Below the pieces are notes generated by a model. That model saw only the letters and a list, made by a program, of their open reading frames with translations, made no database searches and was not told the DNA's origin. A stretch of DNA of 62,147 nt from assembly GCA_029268225.1 (NCBI GenBank), contig JAJUGJ010000016.1, forward strand, positions 1 through 62,147. The letters are read 5' to 3'. Source of the DNA: Burkholderiales bacterium (GTDB lineage Bacteria; Pseudomonadota; Gammaproteobacteria; Burkholderiales; Burkholderiaceae_C). This document shows positions 1 through 8,196 of the stretch, piece by piece (position 1 is the first letter of the stretch; every line of letters starts with the position of its first letter). The position numbers and the translations under genes were made by a program.

Positions 1-29
1 CCCGTGTGAAAGTAGGTCATCGTCAGGCT
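1..29 (+). rRNA. rrf: 5S ribosomal RNA, 3' end (partial)
   Basis: The window opens inside a 5S rRNA. The bases ending in GTAGGTCATCGTCAGGCT match the conserved 3' strand of beta- and gammaproteobacterial 5S rRNA, and a strong intrinsic terminator follows 12 bases later. Only the last ~29 bases are present, so the rRNA operon lies to the left. The exact 3' end could be off by one or two bases. Confidence 0.85.
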
Positions 30-40
30 ACCTATAGTAA

Positions 41-72
41 AAAGGCCCTTGCTGATGCAAGGGCCTTTTTTT
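41..72 (+). terminator. Intrinsic terminator of the rRNA operon
   Basis: A perfect 12-bp stem (41-52 with 57-68, AAAGGCCCTTGC against its complement) closes a TGAT loop and runs into a T tract at 66-72. This is a textbook Rho-independent terminator directly behind the 5S rRNA. Confidence 0.93.
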
Positions 73-340
73 ATTTTTGCTCATATCTCAATTAGGCGCT
101 CCTTGACCTCTCTATGACTGATTGGTGTGGCTAGAGGGGGCTCGTCAAAGGCGTGTTACGGTCAGACGTTCTTTGTGGACAGCTGGTTTGCTGTCTGCCG
201 GCATTTCTACTGCGAGACTTATGGCGCTGTTTCTGGCGGTGTAGGCCGACGCTGGTCATTCAAGGTGGCTCTGTCGCGCAAACTTGGATGGCGCTCCCGG
301 TTCCGGGGCGGCTCCAGGCTCGTGGGTTATAGTTGGCCTT
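73..340 (+). other. Gene-free stretch between the rRNA operon and smg
   Basis: No convincing gene is present; reading frames here lack recognisable protein features. It holds one small perfect hairpin (GACAGC 178-183, GCTGTC 190-195, loop TGGTTT). A -10-like TATAGT at 328-333 lies 7 nt before the smg start codon, without a good -35 element. It probably carries the smg promoter. Confidence 0.4.
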
Positions 341-793
341 ATGTTTGACGTACTTGTGTATCTTTACGAGCACTATTGGCGCCCGGAGGCCTTTCCAGAG
401 GCGGCATTGCTGAGTAGGAAGTTGGCTGCGGTGGGGTTCGAAGCGGAGGAAATTTCCGAGGCTTTGCAGTGGTTGGACGGATTGCAGGCGTTGACACAGC
501 GGGATGCCCCAACGCCTGCTCCGATGAGCACTCGGGTCTACTGCGAATTGGAGTTGGATCGACTTCGGCCAGAGGCATTGGGATTTCTTCAATTCCTAGT
601 CTCTGCGGGTGTGTTGACACCTCGCTTGCGTGAGGCGGTCATGGATCGGGTGACAGCTGTGCCGAGGGGCCCTGTGGCGTTGGATGATTTCAAGGTGCTG
701 GTTTTGCTGGTATTTTGGAGTCTGGGGCAGGAGCCTGATGCGTTGATTCTCGATGAGCTATTTGTAGCGGACGAGGATCGGGTGATTCACTGA
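341..793 (+). CDS. smg: Smg family protein (DUF494)
   Basis: The 150-residue product starts MFDVLVYLYEHYW, the characteristic N-terminus of the DUF494/Smg family (usually about 155 residues), and stays alpha-helical and acidic throughout. Its molecular function is unknown. In many proteobacteria smg sits between dprA and topA; here it stands alone after the rRNA operon, while dprA is ~50 kb away. I chose the ATG at 341 because family similarity begins exactly there; the frame extends further upstream but that part looks non-coding. No Shine-Dalgarno is seen, and a TATAGT box lies 7 nt upstream. Confidence 0.88.
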   Translation: MFDVLVYLYEHYWRPEAFPEAALLSRKLAAVGFEAEEISEALQWLDGLQALTQRDAPTPAPMSTRVYCELELDRLRPEALGFLQFLVSAGVLTPRLREAVMDRVTAVPRGPVALDDFKVLVLLVFWSLGQEPDALILDELFVADEDRVIH

Positions 794-902
794 CTGGCTG
801 TGCTGGTATTGAGTGCTTGTGGAGACTTGACGGCTCTGGAGTCTCTGTGTCGTCACTGACAGCGTGCGGCGGAGCCTTTGAATAACGTGGGTGGTGGCTT
901 GT

Positions 903-1280
903 ATGCGTAGTGTTTGGGCATTGGCCAGTTGTGCAATGGCGCTTGCACTCCTCGGTGGGTGTGATCAGCTCGGCATCGATACACCAGAGAAGGTGGCGCA
1001 GCGCAAAGGCGCTGAGGCCAAGGCCATCGGCGCTGCCTGTCGCCATGCCATGCGGGCGATCGAAGATTGTTATCTCCTGAATCCCAAGGCAGACAAGTCG
1101 GCCGTCTTTGAAGGCTGGCGTGAGATGGACGAGTACATGCGTGAGAACAAGATTGAAGGGGTGGCCCCGGTGGTGCCACGCGCTGTACCTTCAAAGTCTG
1201 CTGAAGCAGCCTCTCAGGGCGAGGGGGCGTCCTCCGAGGAGCAAGAGAGCTTGCCTGATGCGCCATCAGCGAAGAAGTGA
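903..1280 (+). CDS. Small predicted lipoprotein
   Basis: The 125-residue product has a short signal peptide ending in the lipobox LLGGC, so the cysteine at about residue 20 would be lipidated and the protein anchored in the envelope. The mature part has a conserved-looking middle with two cysteines (AACRHAMRAIEDCYLLNP), which could form a disulfide. The C-terminus is low-complexity (Ser, Glu, Ala). I do not recognise the family. A GTG at 891 is an alternative start; the ATG at 903 gives the better signal peptide. It lies between smg and pgk and gives no functional context. Confidence 0.7.
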   Translation: MRSVWALASCAMALALLGGCDQLGIDTPEKVAQRKGAEAKAIGAACRHAMRAIEDCYLLNPKADKSAVFEGWREMDEYMRENKIEGVAPVVPRAVPSKSAEAASQGEGASSEEQESLPDAPSAKK

Positions 1281-1345
1281 GTTGGGCTGAACGGGGGGCA
1301 CCAATGGGCATGATGGCGGTGGCTGAAACGACACAGACCTTTTTA

Positions 1346-1374
1346 CAATGTCGGTTTTCATCTTTCCGACATTG
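1346..1374 (+). promoter_or_regulatory. Perfect 9-bp inverted repeat at the pgk promoter (candidate operator)
   Basis: CAATGTCGG (1346-1354) and CCGACATTG (1366-1374) are exact inverted copies separated by 11 bases, ending 14 nt before the pgk start codon. The left arm overlaps a -10-like TACAAT at 1344-1349; no good -35 is seen. If that -10 is used, transcription would begin near 1356, inside the repeat, so a DNA operator fits better than an mRNA hairpin. The regulator is unknown. Confidence 0.5.
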
Positions 1375-1388
1375 AGGCGTCAGCCACC

Positions 1389-2582
1389 ATGAATATCCTC
1401 CGATTCGAAGACCTTGTGGCCCAAGGGCGCGCCGCTGGGCAACGCGTTTTCATCCGCGCCGACTTGAATGTTCCGCAGGATGATGCGGGCAATATCACCG
1501 AGGACACACGCATCCGTGCCTCGATCCCTGCGATCGAGCTGGCCTTGAAGGCGGGCGCGGCCGTGATGGTGACGTCGCACTTGGGGCGACCCACGGAAGG
1601 TGAGTTCAAGCCTGAAGATTCCTTGGCGCCGGTGGCCCTTCGTTTGGGCGAGTTGCTCGGCCGGAATGTCACGTTGGTCAGCAACTGGGTCGACGGCGTG
1701 ACGGTGGAGCCTGGTGAGGTGGTTCTGCTGGAGAACTGCCGTTTGAACAAGGGCGAAAAGAAGAACAACGAAGAGTTGGCACGCAAGATGGCGGCGTTGT
1801 GCGATATTTTTGTGCACGATGCGTTCGGCACAGCACACCGCGCAGAGGGTACGACGTACGGGATCGCGCAATTTGCGAAAGTGGCCTGTGCCGGGCCTCT
1901 GCTGGCGGCTGAGATCGATGCGATCAATAAGGCTTTGGAGGCGCCAAAGCGCCCCTTGGTGGCCATTGTGGCCGGCTCGAAAGTGTCGACCAAGCTGACG
2001 ATTTTGCAGGCACTGGCCAAGAACGTGGACGGGCTGATTGTGGGTGGCGGGATTGCCAACACCTTCATGTTGGCTGCAGGGTTGAAGATCGGCAAGTCTT
2101 TGGCGGAACCTGATCTGGTGGGCGAGGCGGCGGCTGTGATTGAGGCCATGAAGGCCCGTGGTGCGGCCGTGCCCATTCCTGAGGATGTGGTGGTCGCGAA
2201 GACCTTCGCAGCCGACGCTCTTGCAACGGTGAAGGCTGCCAACGAGGTGGCTGATGACGATCTGATCCTCGACATTGGTCCGAAGACTGCAGCGAAGTTG
2301 GCCGAGCAGTTGAAGGGTGCCGGCACCATCGTCTGGAATGGCCCGGTTGGTGTGTTCGAGTTTGAGGCCTTTTCGCATGGGACCGAAGCGATTGCGCGCG
2401 CCATTGCCGCGTCACCGGCGTTCAGCATTGCGGGCGGTGGCGATACCTTGGCGGCGATTGCGAAGTACGGGATCGAAAAGGAAGTGGGCTACATCTCGAC
2501 GGGTGGTGGCGCATTCCTCGAAATTCTGGAGGGCAAGACCTTGCCGGCGTTTGAGATTTTGAGCAAACGCGCTGCCGGGTAA
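1389..2582 (+). CDS. pgk: Phosphoglycerate kinase
   Basis: This enzyme transfers phosphate between 1,3-bisphosphoglycerate and ADP in lower glycolysis and its reversal, in the cytoplasm. The 397-residue length is standard. The N-terminal substrate signature (RADLNVP), the HLGRPT basic loop, the KVSTKL stretch and the C-terminal glycine-rich nucleotide loop (GGGDTLAA, then STGGGAFLE) are all present. The ATG at 1389 gives the expected N-terminus. It is followed by a terminator and, after a divergently transcribed hydrolase, by pyk and fbaA. Confidence 0.98.
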   Translation: MNILRFEDLVAQGRAAGQRVFIRADLNVPQDDAGNITEDTRIRASIPAIELALKAGAAVMVTSHLGRPTEGEFKPEDSLAPVALRLGELLGRNVTLVSNWVDGVTVEPGEVVLLENCRLNKGEKKNNEELARKMAALCDIFVHDAFGTAHRAEGTTYGIAQFAKVACAGPLLAAEIDAINKALEAPKRPLVAIVAGSKVSTKLTILQALAKNVDGLIVGGGIANTFMLAAGLKIGKSLAEPDLVGEAAAVIEAMKARGAAVPIPEDVVVAKTFAADALATVKAANEVADDDLILDIGPKTAAKLAEQLKGAGTIVWNGPVGVFEFEAFSHGTEAIARAIAASPAFSIAGGGDTLAAIAKYGIEKEVGYISTGGGAFLEILEGKTLPAFEILSKRAAG

Positions 2583-2616
2583 GTCCTGTTCCTCGATAGA
2601 TCAAGATAGCGAAGTG

Positions 2617-2652
2617 CAGCCCTGATCCTCATGGATTGGGGCTGTTTCGTTT
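2617..2652 (+). terminator. Intrinsic terminator after pgk
   Basis: A 12-bp stem with two G-U pairs (2617-2628 with 2633-2644, CAGCCCTGATCC arm) closes a TCAT loop and is followed by TTTCGTTT. It lies between the stop codon of pgk and that of the convergent hydrolase. It should act for pgk and could partly serve the minus-strand gene. Confidence 0.75.
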
Positions 2653-2694
2653 GGATGGGCGGCGAATAGATGAGGACGGTTGGCGCTGAAGGTC

Positions 2695-3537
2695 TCAGGC
2701 GCGCGGTGCTTGCGCGGGCTGTTGACTGAAATGGTCGAGCCAGCGCAGAACTTCGTCAGCTGTGGGCTCCGGTGCTTCGAAGGGATACAGGTGGGTACCG
2801 TGAATCCAGCTGAGGTTCGTTCCGACAAGTTGGCGCACGCCGCGCAGTCCGCCGCGGCGCAGTTCTCTGGAGTGGGTGCCTGCGATGAACGCCAGAGGGC
2901 AGTGATGCGGGTGGCGCGCAAACTCCGCCAACAGGCGATGGGGCAGGGTGCTGTAGATGGCGGCCTCGACGTCACGGTGATATCGCAGGCGGTAGCCTGA
3001 GGCATCTGAAGTGTGTGTCAGCCCGTAGGCGAGATAGTCGTGGAGGACGCGCGGGTGAAACGCTGCGAACTTGGACTTGCTGCTGAAGTGCGTTTGGGCC
3101 GCGTGCAAGCTTGGCCATTCGTGGGTGCGTTGTGCCGCAACACGTGAGGGCATGATCCGATCAATGAGGCGGGCGCGTTTGGCCAAGCCCAAGGCGGCAC
3201 TGCGCCACCCATCCAGGATGGGAGAGTCCATCACCACCACACCTTGAGCCCATTGGGGGTATCGATTCGCCAGCATGAGGCTGAGGTAGCCCCCCAGGGA
3301 GTGTCCGACCAGAAAGACGGGATGGCCGATTGTCTCGCTCACAAAGTCGTGCAGCTGGGTGACCAGATGAGGCCAGTGGTGCGTGACCGGGTAGCGCGGG
3401 TCGTGCCCGTATTGCTCAATGGCACGCACGGTGTAGCCTGCGGCCTCCCAGCGTTCAAACAGGGCACGGTAGGTGCCTGCCGGGAAGCTGTTGGCATGAG
3501 AGAAGACGATGGTGCGATGGGGGGCGGGCTGGGCCAT
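2695..3537 (-). CDS. Alpha/beta hydrolase
   Basis: The 280-residue product has an alpha/beta-hydrolase fold. It begins with the oxyanion-side strand (TIVFSHANSFPAGTY), carries the nucleophile elbow GHSLGGY at about residue 93, and ends with a histidine in the GTHLYPFE segment that suits the catalytic triad. No signal peptide is seen, so it is probably cytoplasmic. The substrate cannot be told from sequence. The start is the ATG at 3535-3537; the frame stays open much further upstream across pyk, but that is antisense shadow. It is transcribed divergently from pyk. Confidence 0.88.
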   Translation of the reverse strand: MAQPAPHRTIVFSHANSFPAGTYRALFERWEAAGYTVRAIEQYGHDPRYPVTHHWPHLVTQLHDFVSETIGHPVFLVGHSLGGYLSLMLANRYPQWAQGVVVMDSPILDGWRSAALGLAKRARLIDRIMPSRVAAQRTHEWPSLHAAQTHFSSKSKFAAFHPRVLHDYLAYGLTHTSDASGYRLRYHRDVEAAIYSTLPHRLLAEFARHPHHCPLAFIAGTHSRELRRGGLRGVRQLVGTNLSWIHGTHLYPFEAPEPTADEVLRWLDHFSQQPAQAPRA

Positions 3538-3553
3538 GGTGTTGTTGCGTTCG

Positions 3554-3578
3554 GGCGTCACGAGGGGGAGGTGACGCC
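3554..3578. promoter_or_regulatory. 8-bp inverted repeat between the hydrolase and pyk
   Basis: GGCGTCAC (3554-3561) and GTGACGCC (3571-3578) are perfect inverted copies 9 bases apart. They sit in the 120-bp intergenic region between the divergent hydrolase (start 3537) and pyk (start 3658). The geometry suits a dimeric regulator, but a chance hairpin in GC-rich DNA is possible. Confidence 0.35.
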
Positions 3579-3657
3579 GTGCAGGGACAAGCGATATTTT
3601 CAGGCCAGGCGTTTGGTGTGACACTGAGGGAGAACCAACCACTGTTGAGCTTTGAAC

Positions 3658-5088
3658 ATGCCTCGTGCCACCAAGATTGTTGCCACCCTGGGTCCTGCGT
3701 CCTCGACACCGGAGGTGCTGGAAAAGATGCTGCAGGCCGGGGTGGATGTGGTTCGGTTGAACTTTTCGCATGGCAAGGCGCAGGACCACATTGACCGTGC
3801 GCAACTGGTACGGGAGGCCGCTCAGCGGGTGGGCAAGGTGGTCGCCATCATGGCGGACTTGCAGGGGCCGAAGATTCGCGTCGGCAAGTTTGCCGATGGC
3901 AAGGTGATGCTGGAGCCTGGGCAGTCTTTTGTGCTGGATGCGAGCCGGATTGAATTGGGCGACCAGCAGGGTGTCGGGCTGGACTACAAGGAGTTGCCGC
4001 GCGATGTGAAGCCGGGCGACACGCTGTTGCTCAATGATGGCCTGATTGTGTTGACGGTCGAGGCCGTCAAGGGCGAGGCTGTGCACACGGTGGTCAAGCT
4101 CGGTGGCGAGTTGTCCAACAACAAGGGCATCAACAAGCAGGGCGGTGGGTTGACCGCGCCGGCTTTGACGGCCAAAGACATGGACGACATCAAGACGGCG
4201 GCCAGCTTCCAGTGCGATTACATCGCGGTGTCGTTTCCGAAGAATGCGACGGACATGGAGATGGCGCGCCAGTTGTGCAATGTGGCCGGCGAGCCGTGGA
4301 AGCATCGCCCGGCATTGATTGCCAAGATCGAGCGCAGCGAGGCGATTCCCAATCTGGAGAGCATCCTGAAGGCGTCGGACGGGATCATGGTGGCGCGGGG
4401 CGACCTGGCCGTGGAGGTGGGCAATGCCACCGTGCCGGCGCTGCAAAAGCGCATGATCAAGATGGCCCGTGAGATGGACAAGGTGGTGATCACGGCGACG
4501 CAGATGATGGAGTCGATGATCGTCAATCCGGTGCCGACGCGTGCGGAGGTGTCGGACGTGGCCAATGCGGTGCTCGATGGCACCGACGCGGTGATGCTCA
4601 GCGCCGAGACCGCGGCGGGCAAGTTCCCGGTGGAAACCGTGGAGCAGATGGCCAACATCGTGCGTGAGGCCGAACACGCCGAGGAGGTGTCGTTGGATGC
4701 GGACTTCACGAACAAGACCTTCGGGCGCATCGACCAGTCGATCGCCATGGGGGCTTTGTTCACGGCGTATCACCTGGGCTGCAAGGCCATCATTGCCTTG
4801 ACCGAGTCAGGCTCGACGGCCCTGTGGATGAGCCGACATCGCATTCACGTGCCGATTTTTGCGCTGACGGCGCGGGACGTGGCGCAGCGCAAGATGGCTT
4901 TGTTCCGCAACGTGCACCCGCTGTTGGTGCCGAGTTACGCGGATCGGGATGAGGCGTTGGCGCAGGCGGAGACTTTCCTGGTGGCGCGTGGCTTGCTGCG
5001 CCCGGGCGATACCTATGCCATCACCTGCGGAGAGCCCATGGGCACGCCAGGGGGCACGAACATGCTCAAGGTTTGCGCCGTGCGCTGA
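3658..5088 (+). CDS. pyk: Pyruvate kinase
   Basis: Converts phosphoenolpyruvate and ADP to pyruvate and ATP, the last step of glycolysis. The 476-residue protein shows the N-terminal TKIVATLGPAS motif, the RLNFSHG substrate loop, the active-site signature AKIERSEAI, the MVARGDLAVE metal/substrate loop and a C-terminal allosteric domain. Translation most likely begins at the ATG at 3658 (MPRATKIV); an in-frame TTG lies two codons upstream. It stands between the divergent hydrolase and fbaA, which has its own promoter. Confidence 0.97.
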   Translation: MPRATKIVATLGPASSTPEVLEKMLQAGVDVVRLNFSHGKAQDHIDRAQLVREAAQRVGKVVAIMADLQGPKIRVGKFADGKVMLEPGQSFVLDASRIELGDQQGVGLDYKELPRDVKPGDTLLLNDGLIVLTVEAVKGEAVHTVVKLGGELSNNKGINKQGGGLTAPALTAKDMDDIKTAASFQCDYIAVSFPKNATDMEMARQLCNVAGEPWKHRPALIAKIERSEAIPNLESILKASDGIMVARGDLAVEVGNATVPALQKRMIKMAREMDKVVITATQMMESMIVNPVPTRAEVSDVANAVLDGTDAVMLSAETAAGKFPVETVEQMANIVREAEHAEEVSLDADFTNKTFGRIDQSIAMGALFTAYHLGCKAIIALTESGSTALWMSRHRIHVPIFALTARDVAQRKMALFRNVHPLLVPSYADRDEALAQAETFLVARGLLRPGDTYAITCGEPMGTPGGTNMLKVCAVR

Positions 5089-5127
5089 AGAAGCCCAGGG
5101 AAAAGCCTCGGCGTTCGCTTCGGGGGC

Positions 5128-5156
5128 TTGGGGCTGGGGGCGGGTCTCGGTAGAAT
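5128..5156 (+). promoter_or_regulatory. Predicted sigma70 promoter of fbaA
   Basis: TTGGGG (5128-5133) and TAGAAT (5151-5156) are separated by exactly 17 bp, about 75 bp before the fbaA start. The intervening leader contains an imperfect GC-rich palindrome (CGCGTGCACGTGTGCGCG, 5170-5187) of unknown meaning. Confidence 0.55.
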
Positions 5157-5231
5157 CTCGCCCAGTTTGACGCGTGCACGTGTGCGCGTTGTCTTTTGGT
5201 TCACACCGCTCATTTGCTCACTGGGGAACTC

Positions 5232-6296
5232 ATGGCACTCGTCTCGATGCGTCAGCTGCTGGATCACGCTGCTGAAAACAACTACGGCATTCCGGCTTTC
5301 AACGTCAACAACTTGGAGCAGGTGCAGGCCGTGATGGCTGCTGCCGACGAGGTGGGCGCCCCGGTGATCCTGCAGGCTTCGGCCGGTGCCCGCAAGTACG
5401 CTGGCGAGTCCTTCATCAAGCACCTGATTCAGGCTGCGGTGGAAGCCTATCCCCACATCCCGCTGGTGATGCATCAGGACCACGGCACTTCGCCCAAGGT
5501 GTGCCAAGGCGCCATCGACCTGGGCTTTGGCTCGGTGATGATGGACGGCTCCCTGATGGAAGACGGCAAGACCCCGTCTTCGTTTGACTACAACGTCGAA
5601 GTGACCCGCAAGGTCGTGGAAATGGCCCACAAGGTGGGCGTGACCGTGGAAGGCGAGCTGGGCTGCCTGGGCAACCTGGAAACCGGTGACGCTGGCGAAG
5701 AAGACGGCATCGGTGCCGTTGGCAAGCTGGACCACAGCCAGATGCTGACCGATCCCGAAGAAGCCGCCACCTTCGTGAAGGCCACGCAACTGGACGCCCT
5801 GGCGATCGCCATTGGCACCAGCCACGGCGCTTACAAGTTCTCGCGCAAGCCTACGGGTGACATCCTGGCGATCAGCCGCGTCAAGGAAATCCACGCGCGC
5901 ATCCCCAACACCCACCTGGTGATGCACGGTTCGTCGTCGGTGCCGCAAGAGCTGCTGGCCATCATCAACCAGTACGGTGGCAAGATGAAGGAAACCTACG
6001 GCGTGCCCGTCGAGGAAATCCAGGAAGCCATCAAGTACGGCGTGCGCAAGATCAACATCGACACCGACATCCGTCTGGCGATGACCGGTGCCGTGCGCAA
6101 GTTCATGTTCGAGAACCCGGACAAGTTCGATGCCCGTGAATGGCTCAAGCCGGCCCGTGAAGCGGCCAAGCAGGTCTGCAAGCAGCGTTACCTGGAATTC
6201 GGATGCGAAGGCCAGGGTGCCAAGATCAAGCCGGTCAGCCTGGTGGACATCGCTGCAGCGTATGCCAGCGGCAAACTGGCCCAAGTCGTGTCCTGA
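5232..6296 (+). CDS. fbaA: Class II fructose-1,6-bisphosphate aldolase
   Basis: Cleaves fructose-1,6-bisphosphate to glyceraldehyde-3-phosphate and dihydroxyacetone phosphate, using a divalent metal. The 354-residue length equals that of Burkholderiales homologues. The metal-binding histidine regions are seen in MHQDHGTSP and MHGSSSVP, and the phosphate-binding stretch in KINIDTDIR. The ATG at 5232 is preceded by GGGGA at good spacing; an in-frame GTG 12 codons upstream is unlikely. Codon choice is strongly biased to C/G endings, as expected for a highly expressed gene. Confidence 0.97.
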   Translation: MALVSMRQLLDHAAENNYGIPAFNVNNLEQVQAVMAAADEVGAPVILQASAGARKYAGESFIKHLIQAAVEAYPHIPLVMHQDHGTSPKVCQGAIDLGFGSVMMDGSLMEDGKTPSSFDYNVEVTRKVVEMAHKVGVTVEGELGCLGNLETGDAGEEDGIGAVGKLDHSQMLTDPEEAATFVKATQLDALAIAIGTSHGAYKFSRKPTGDILAISRVKEIHARIPNTHLVMHGSSSVPQELLAIINQYGGKMKETYGVPVEEIQEAIKYGVRKINIDTDIRLAMTGAVRKFMFENPDKFDAREWLKPAREAAKQVCKQRYLEFGCEGQGAKIKPVSLVDIAAAYASGKLAQVVS

Positions 6297-6341
6297 TCGA
6301 GGCGCAGACCTGATGCCTGTCCAGTTGGTCGGGCATGAGAC

Positions 6342-6378
6342 AGCCGGCGTGGGTGCAAGCCCTCGCCGGCTTTGTTTT
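6342..6378 (+). terminator. Intrinsic terminator after fbaA
   Basis: A perfect 8-bp GC-rich stem (AGCCGGCG 6342-6349, CGCCGGCT 6364-6371) is followed by TTGTTTTG. It lies about 45 bp downstream of the fbaA stop codon. Confidence 0.8.
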
Positions 6379-6488
6379 GCGCCTTTGGTTGGGCTTCGTG
6401 AGGCACATGCGGGTTAGTGGTGGGGGCAGGCGCTCGGGAGATCCCTTAAGCTGAAGGTTTGTCTCATCGACCCTTTGGAGTGTTTGCA

Positions 6489-7145
6489 ATGCTCAAGCTG
6501 TACGGATTTCCGCTGTCGAACTACTACAACAAGGTCAAGCTGGTCTTGCTGGAAAAAGGCATTCCGTTTGAGGAAGTGCATGCACCGGTCGGCCCGGGCA
6601 GTGATCCCGAGGCGCATGCCGACAAGTCGCCCTTGGGCAAGGTGCCTTACATCGAAACCGAGCAGGGTTTCCTGTGCGAGAGCCAGGTCATCGTGGACTA
6701 CATCGAGGCACGGTGGCCCAGCCCGGCCTTGATCCCGGCCGATCCATGGCAGGCGGCCAAGGTGCGTGAGTTGATCACCTTCTGTGATCTGCACGTGGAG
6801 CTGTGTGCACGCCAGTTGTATGCGCAGGCCTTCTTTGGGGGGACCTTGTCGGAAAAGTTTGTCGAGCGAGTCAAGAAGGATCTGACGCGCAATTTGGCAG
6901 CTTTCCGTGAGGTGGCCAAGTTTGCGCCGTATGCAGCCGGAGACACGTTCACGATGGCCGACTGCGCCGTGTACACGAGCTTGCCGTTGGCGGCTTTGGC
7001 CAGCAAGCTGGTGTGTGGCGAGGACTTGGTGGCTGCAGCCGGGATCGACTGGAAGAGCTATGTGAAGCTGATCGAGCAGCGCCCGACGGCTCAGAAGGTC
7101 GCCGCCGACCGCAAGGCTGATCAGCAGGCGCGCATGGGGAAGTAA
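6489..7145 (+). CDS. Glutathione S-transferase family protein
   Basis: The 218-residue product has the two-domain cytosolic GST layout. The N-terminal thioredoxin-like part runs from the first strand (MLKLYGFPLSNYYNKV) through the cis-proline segment KVPYIE and the glutathione-binding pair ESQVI; a helical C-terminal domain follows. The exact substrate is unknown. The ATG at 6489 gives the expected N-terminus. It sits between fbaA (behind a terminator) and purC, and looks like an independent unit. Confidence 0.88.
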   Translation: MLKLYGFPLSNYYNKVKLVLLEKGIPFEEVHAPVGPGSDPEAHADKSPLGKVPYIETEQGFLCESQVIVDYIEARWPSPALIPADPWQAAKVRELITFCDLHVELCARQLYAQAFFGGTLSEKFVERVKKDLTRNLAAFREVAKFAPYAAGDTFTMADCAVYTSLPLAALASKLVCGEDLVAAAGIDWKSYVKLIEQRPTAQKVAADRKADQQARMGK

Positions 7146-7214
7146 AGCGGTCAGCGAGGGGGCGAGTGGTAGGTACGTGGCGGGGCATGGCTGTGCGGCG
7201 GCGGCGGGAGGCGG

Positions 7215-7260
7215 CACAATATCGCTTTGCCGATTTCAGTGACGCCGTTGCCGGTGTCAC
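7215..7260 (+). promoter_or_regulatory. purC leader: -10-like box and hairpin
   Basis: A CACAAT box at 7215-7220 could start a transcript near 7227. The leader then forms a 9-bp stem with one G-U pair (GTGACGCCG 7239-7247, CGGTGTCAC 7252-7260, loop TTGC), ending 21 nt before purC. It could influence translation or be a regulator site (GTGAC/GTCAC). No homology to a known purine riboswitch is visible. Confidence 0.35.
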
Positions 7261-7281
7261 GCTTGACCAGGTGACTGCCTC

Positions 7282-8196
7282 ATGACCTCCGCCCTGCATA
7301 CCTCTGCCCTGACTTCTCTGCCTCTGCTTGCCCGTGGCAAGGTGCGCGACAACTATGCCGTGGGCGATGACCGCATCCTGATGGTGGCCTCGGACCGCAT
7401 CAGCGCCTTTGACGTGATCATGGGCGAACCCATTCCGGGCAAGGGTGCGCTGCTGACCAAGATGGCACTGTTCTGGTTCGAGTTGCTCAAGGATGTGGCA
7501 CCGAACCACCTGACTGGTGAAGACCCCTGCAGCGTGGTCAAGCCTGAAGAGCGTCGCCAGGTGGAAGGCCGCTCGATGCTGGTCAAGAAGCTCAAGCCTC
7601 TGCCCGTCGAAGCTGTGGTGCGTGGCTATCTGGCCGGCAGTGGCTGGAAGGAATACCAGGACAACGGCGAGGTGTGTGGCGTGAAGCTGCCGGCCGGTTT
7701 GAAAAACGCCAGCAAGCTGCCCGAGCCCATTTTCACCCCGGCCACCAAGGCCGAAATGGGTGACCACGACGAGAACATCAGCTACGAGAAGATGGTGGAG
7801 ATCATCGGCGCCGATCTGGCGGCGCAGGTGCGCGATCTGGCCATCAAGCTGTACAAAACGGCGGCCGATTACGCGCTGACCAAGGGCATCATCATTGCCG
7901 ACACCAAGTTCGAATTCGGCCTGGATGAGCAGGGCACGCTGACCGTGATGGACGAGGTGCTGACGCCCGATTCGTCGCGTTTCTGGCCGGTGGAAGGCTA
8001 TGAGCAGGCCTTCCAGGCCGGCGCCAATCCGCCCAGCTACGACAAGCAGTTCGTGCGTGACTGGTTGGAGCAGGCCACGGTCAACGGGCAGCCCTGGAAC
8101 AAGACCGCACCGTCGCCGGCTTTGCCTCAGGACGTGATCGAGAAGACCGCCGCCAAGTACCAGGAAGCCCTGGTGCGCCTGACCGGTCAGGCTTGA
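7282..8196 (+). CDS. purC: Phosphoribosylaminoimidazole-succinocarboxamide synthase (SAICAR synthase)
   Basis: Joins aspartate to CAIR with ATP in de novo purine synthesis. The 304-residue length is typical of the longer betaproteobacterial form. Diagnostic segments include [28 protein letters not shown], the IADTKFEFG stretch and [13 protein letters not shown]. Related genomes usually have purC next to purE-purK; here those two lie 15.5 kb downstream. Its last 10 bases overlap tail-to-tail with engB, so no terminator fits between them. Confidence 0.97.
   Translation: MTSALHTSALTSLPLLARGKVRDNYAVGDDRILMVASDRISAFDVIMGEPIPGKGALLTKMALFWFELLKDVAPNHLTGEDPCSVVKPEERRQVEGRSMLVKKLKPLPVEAVVRGYLAGSGWKEYQDNGEVCGVKLPAGLKNASKLPEPIFTPATKAEMGDHDENISYEKMVEIIGADLAAQVRDLAIKLYKTAADYALTKGIIIADTKFEFGLDEQGTLTVMDEVLTPDSSRFWPVEGYEQAFQAGANPPSYDKQFVRDWLEQATVNGQPWNKTAPSPALPQDVIEKTAAKYQEALVRLTGQA

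Noticed and set aside
127..348. 73-codon frame before smg
   Set aside because: No ribosome-binding site, no recognisable composition or domain, and it runs into the smg start region.
3538..4773. Long minus-strand open frame continuing upstream of the alpha/beta hydrolase across pyk
   Set aside because: It is antisense to the clearly coding pyk and low-complexity (His/Arg-rich). The hydrolase similarity begins at the ATG at 3537.
5013..6284. 423-codon minus-strand frame opposite fbaA
   Set aside because: Shadow of the strongly biased fbaA codons; no protein features.
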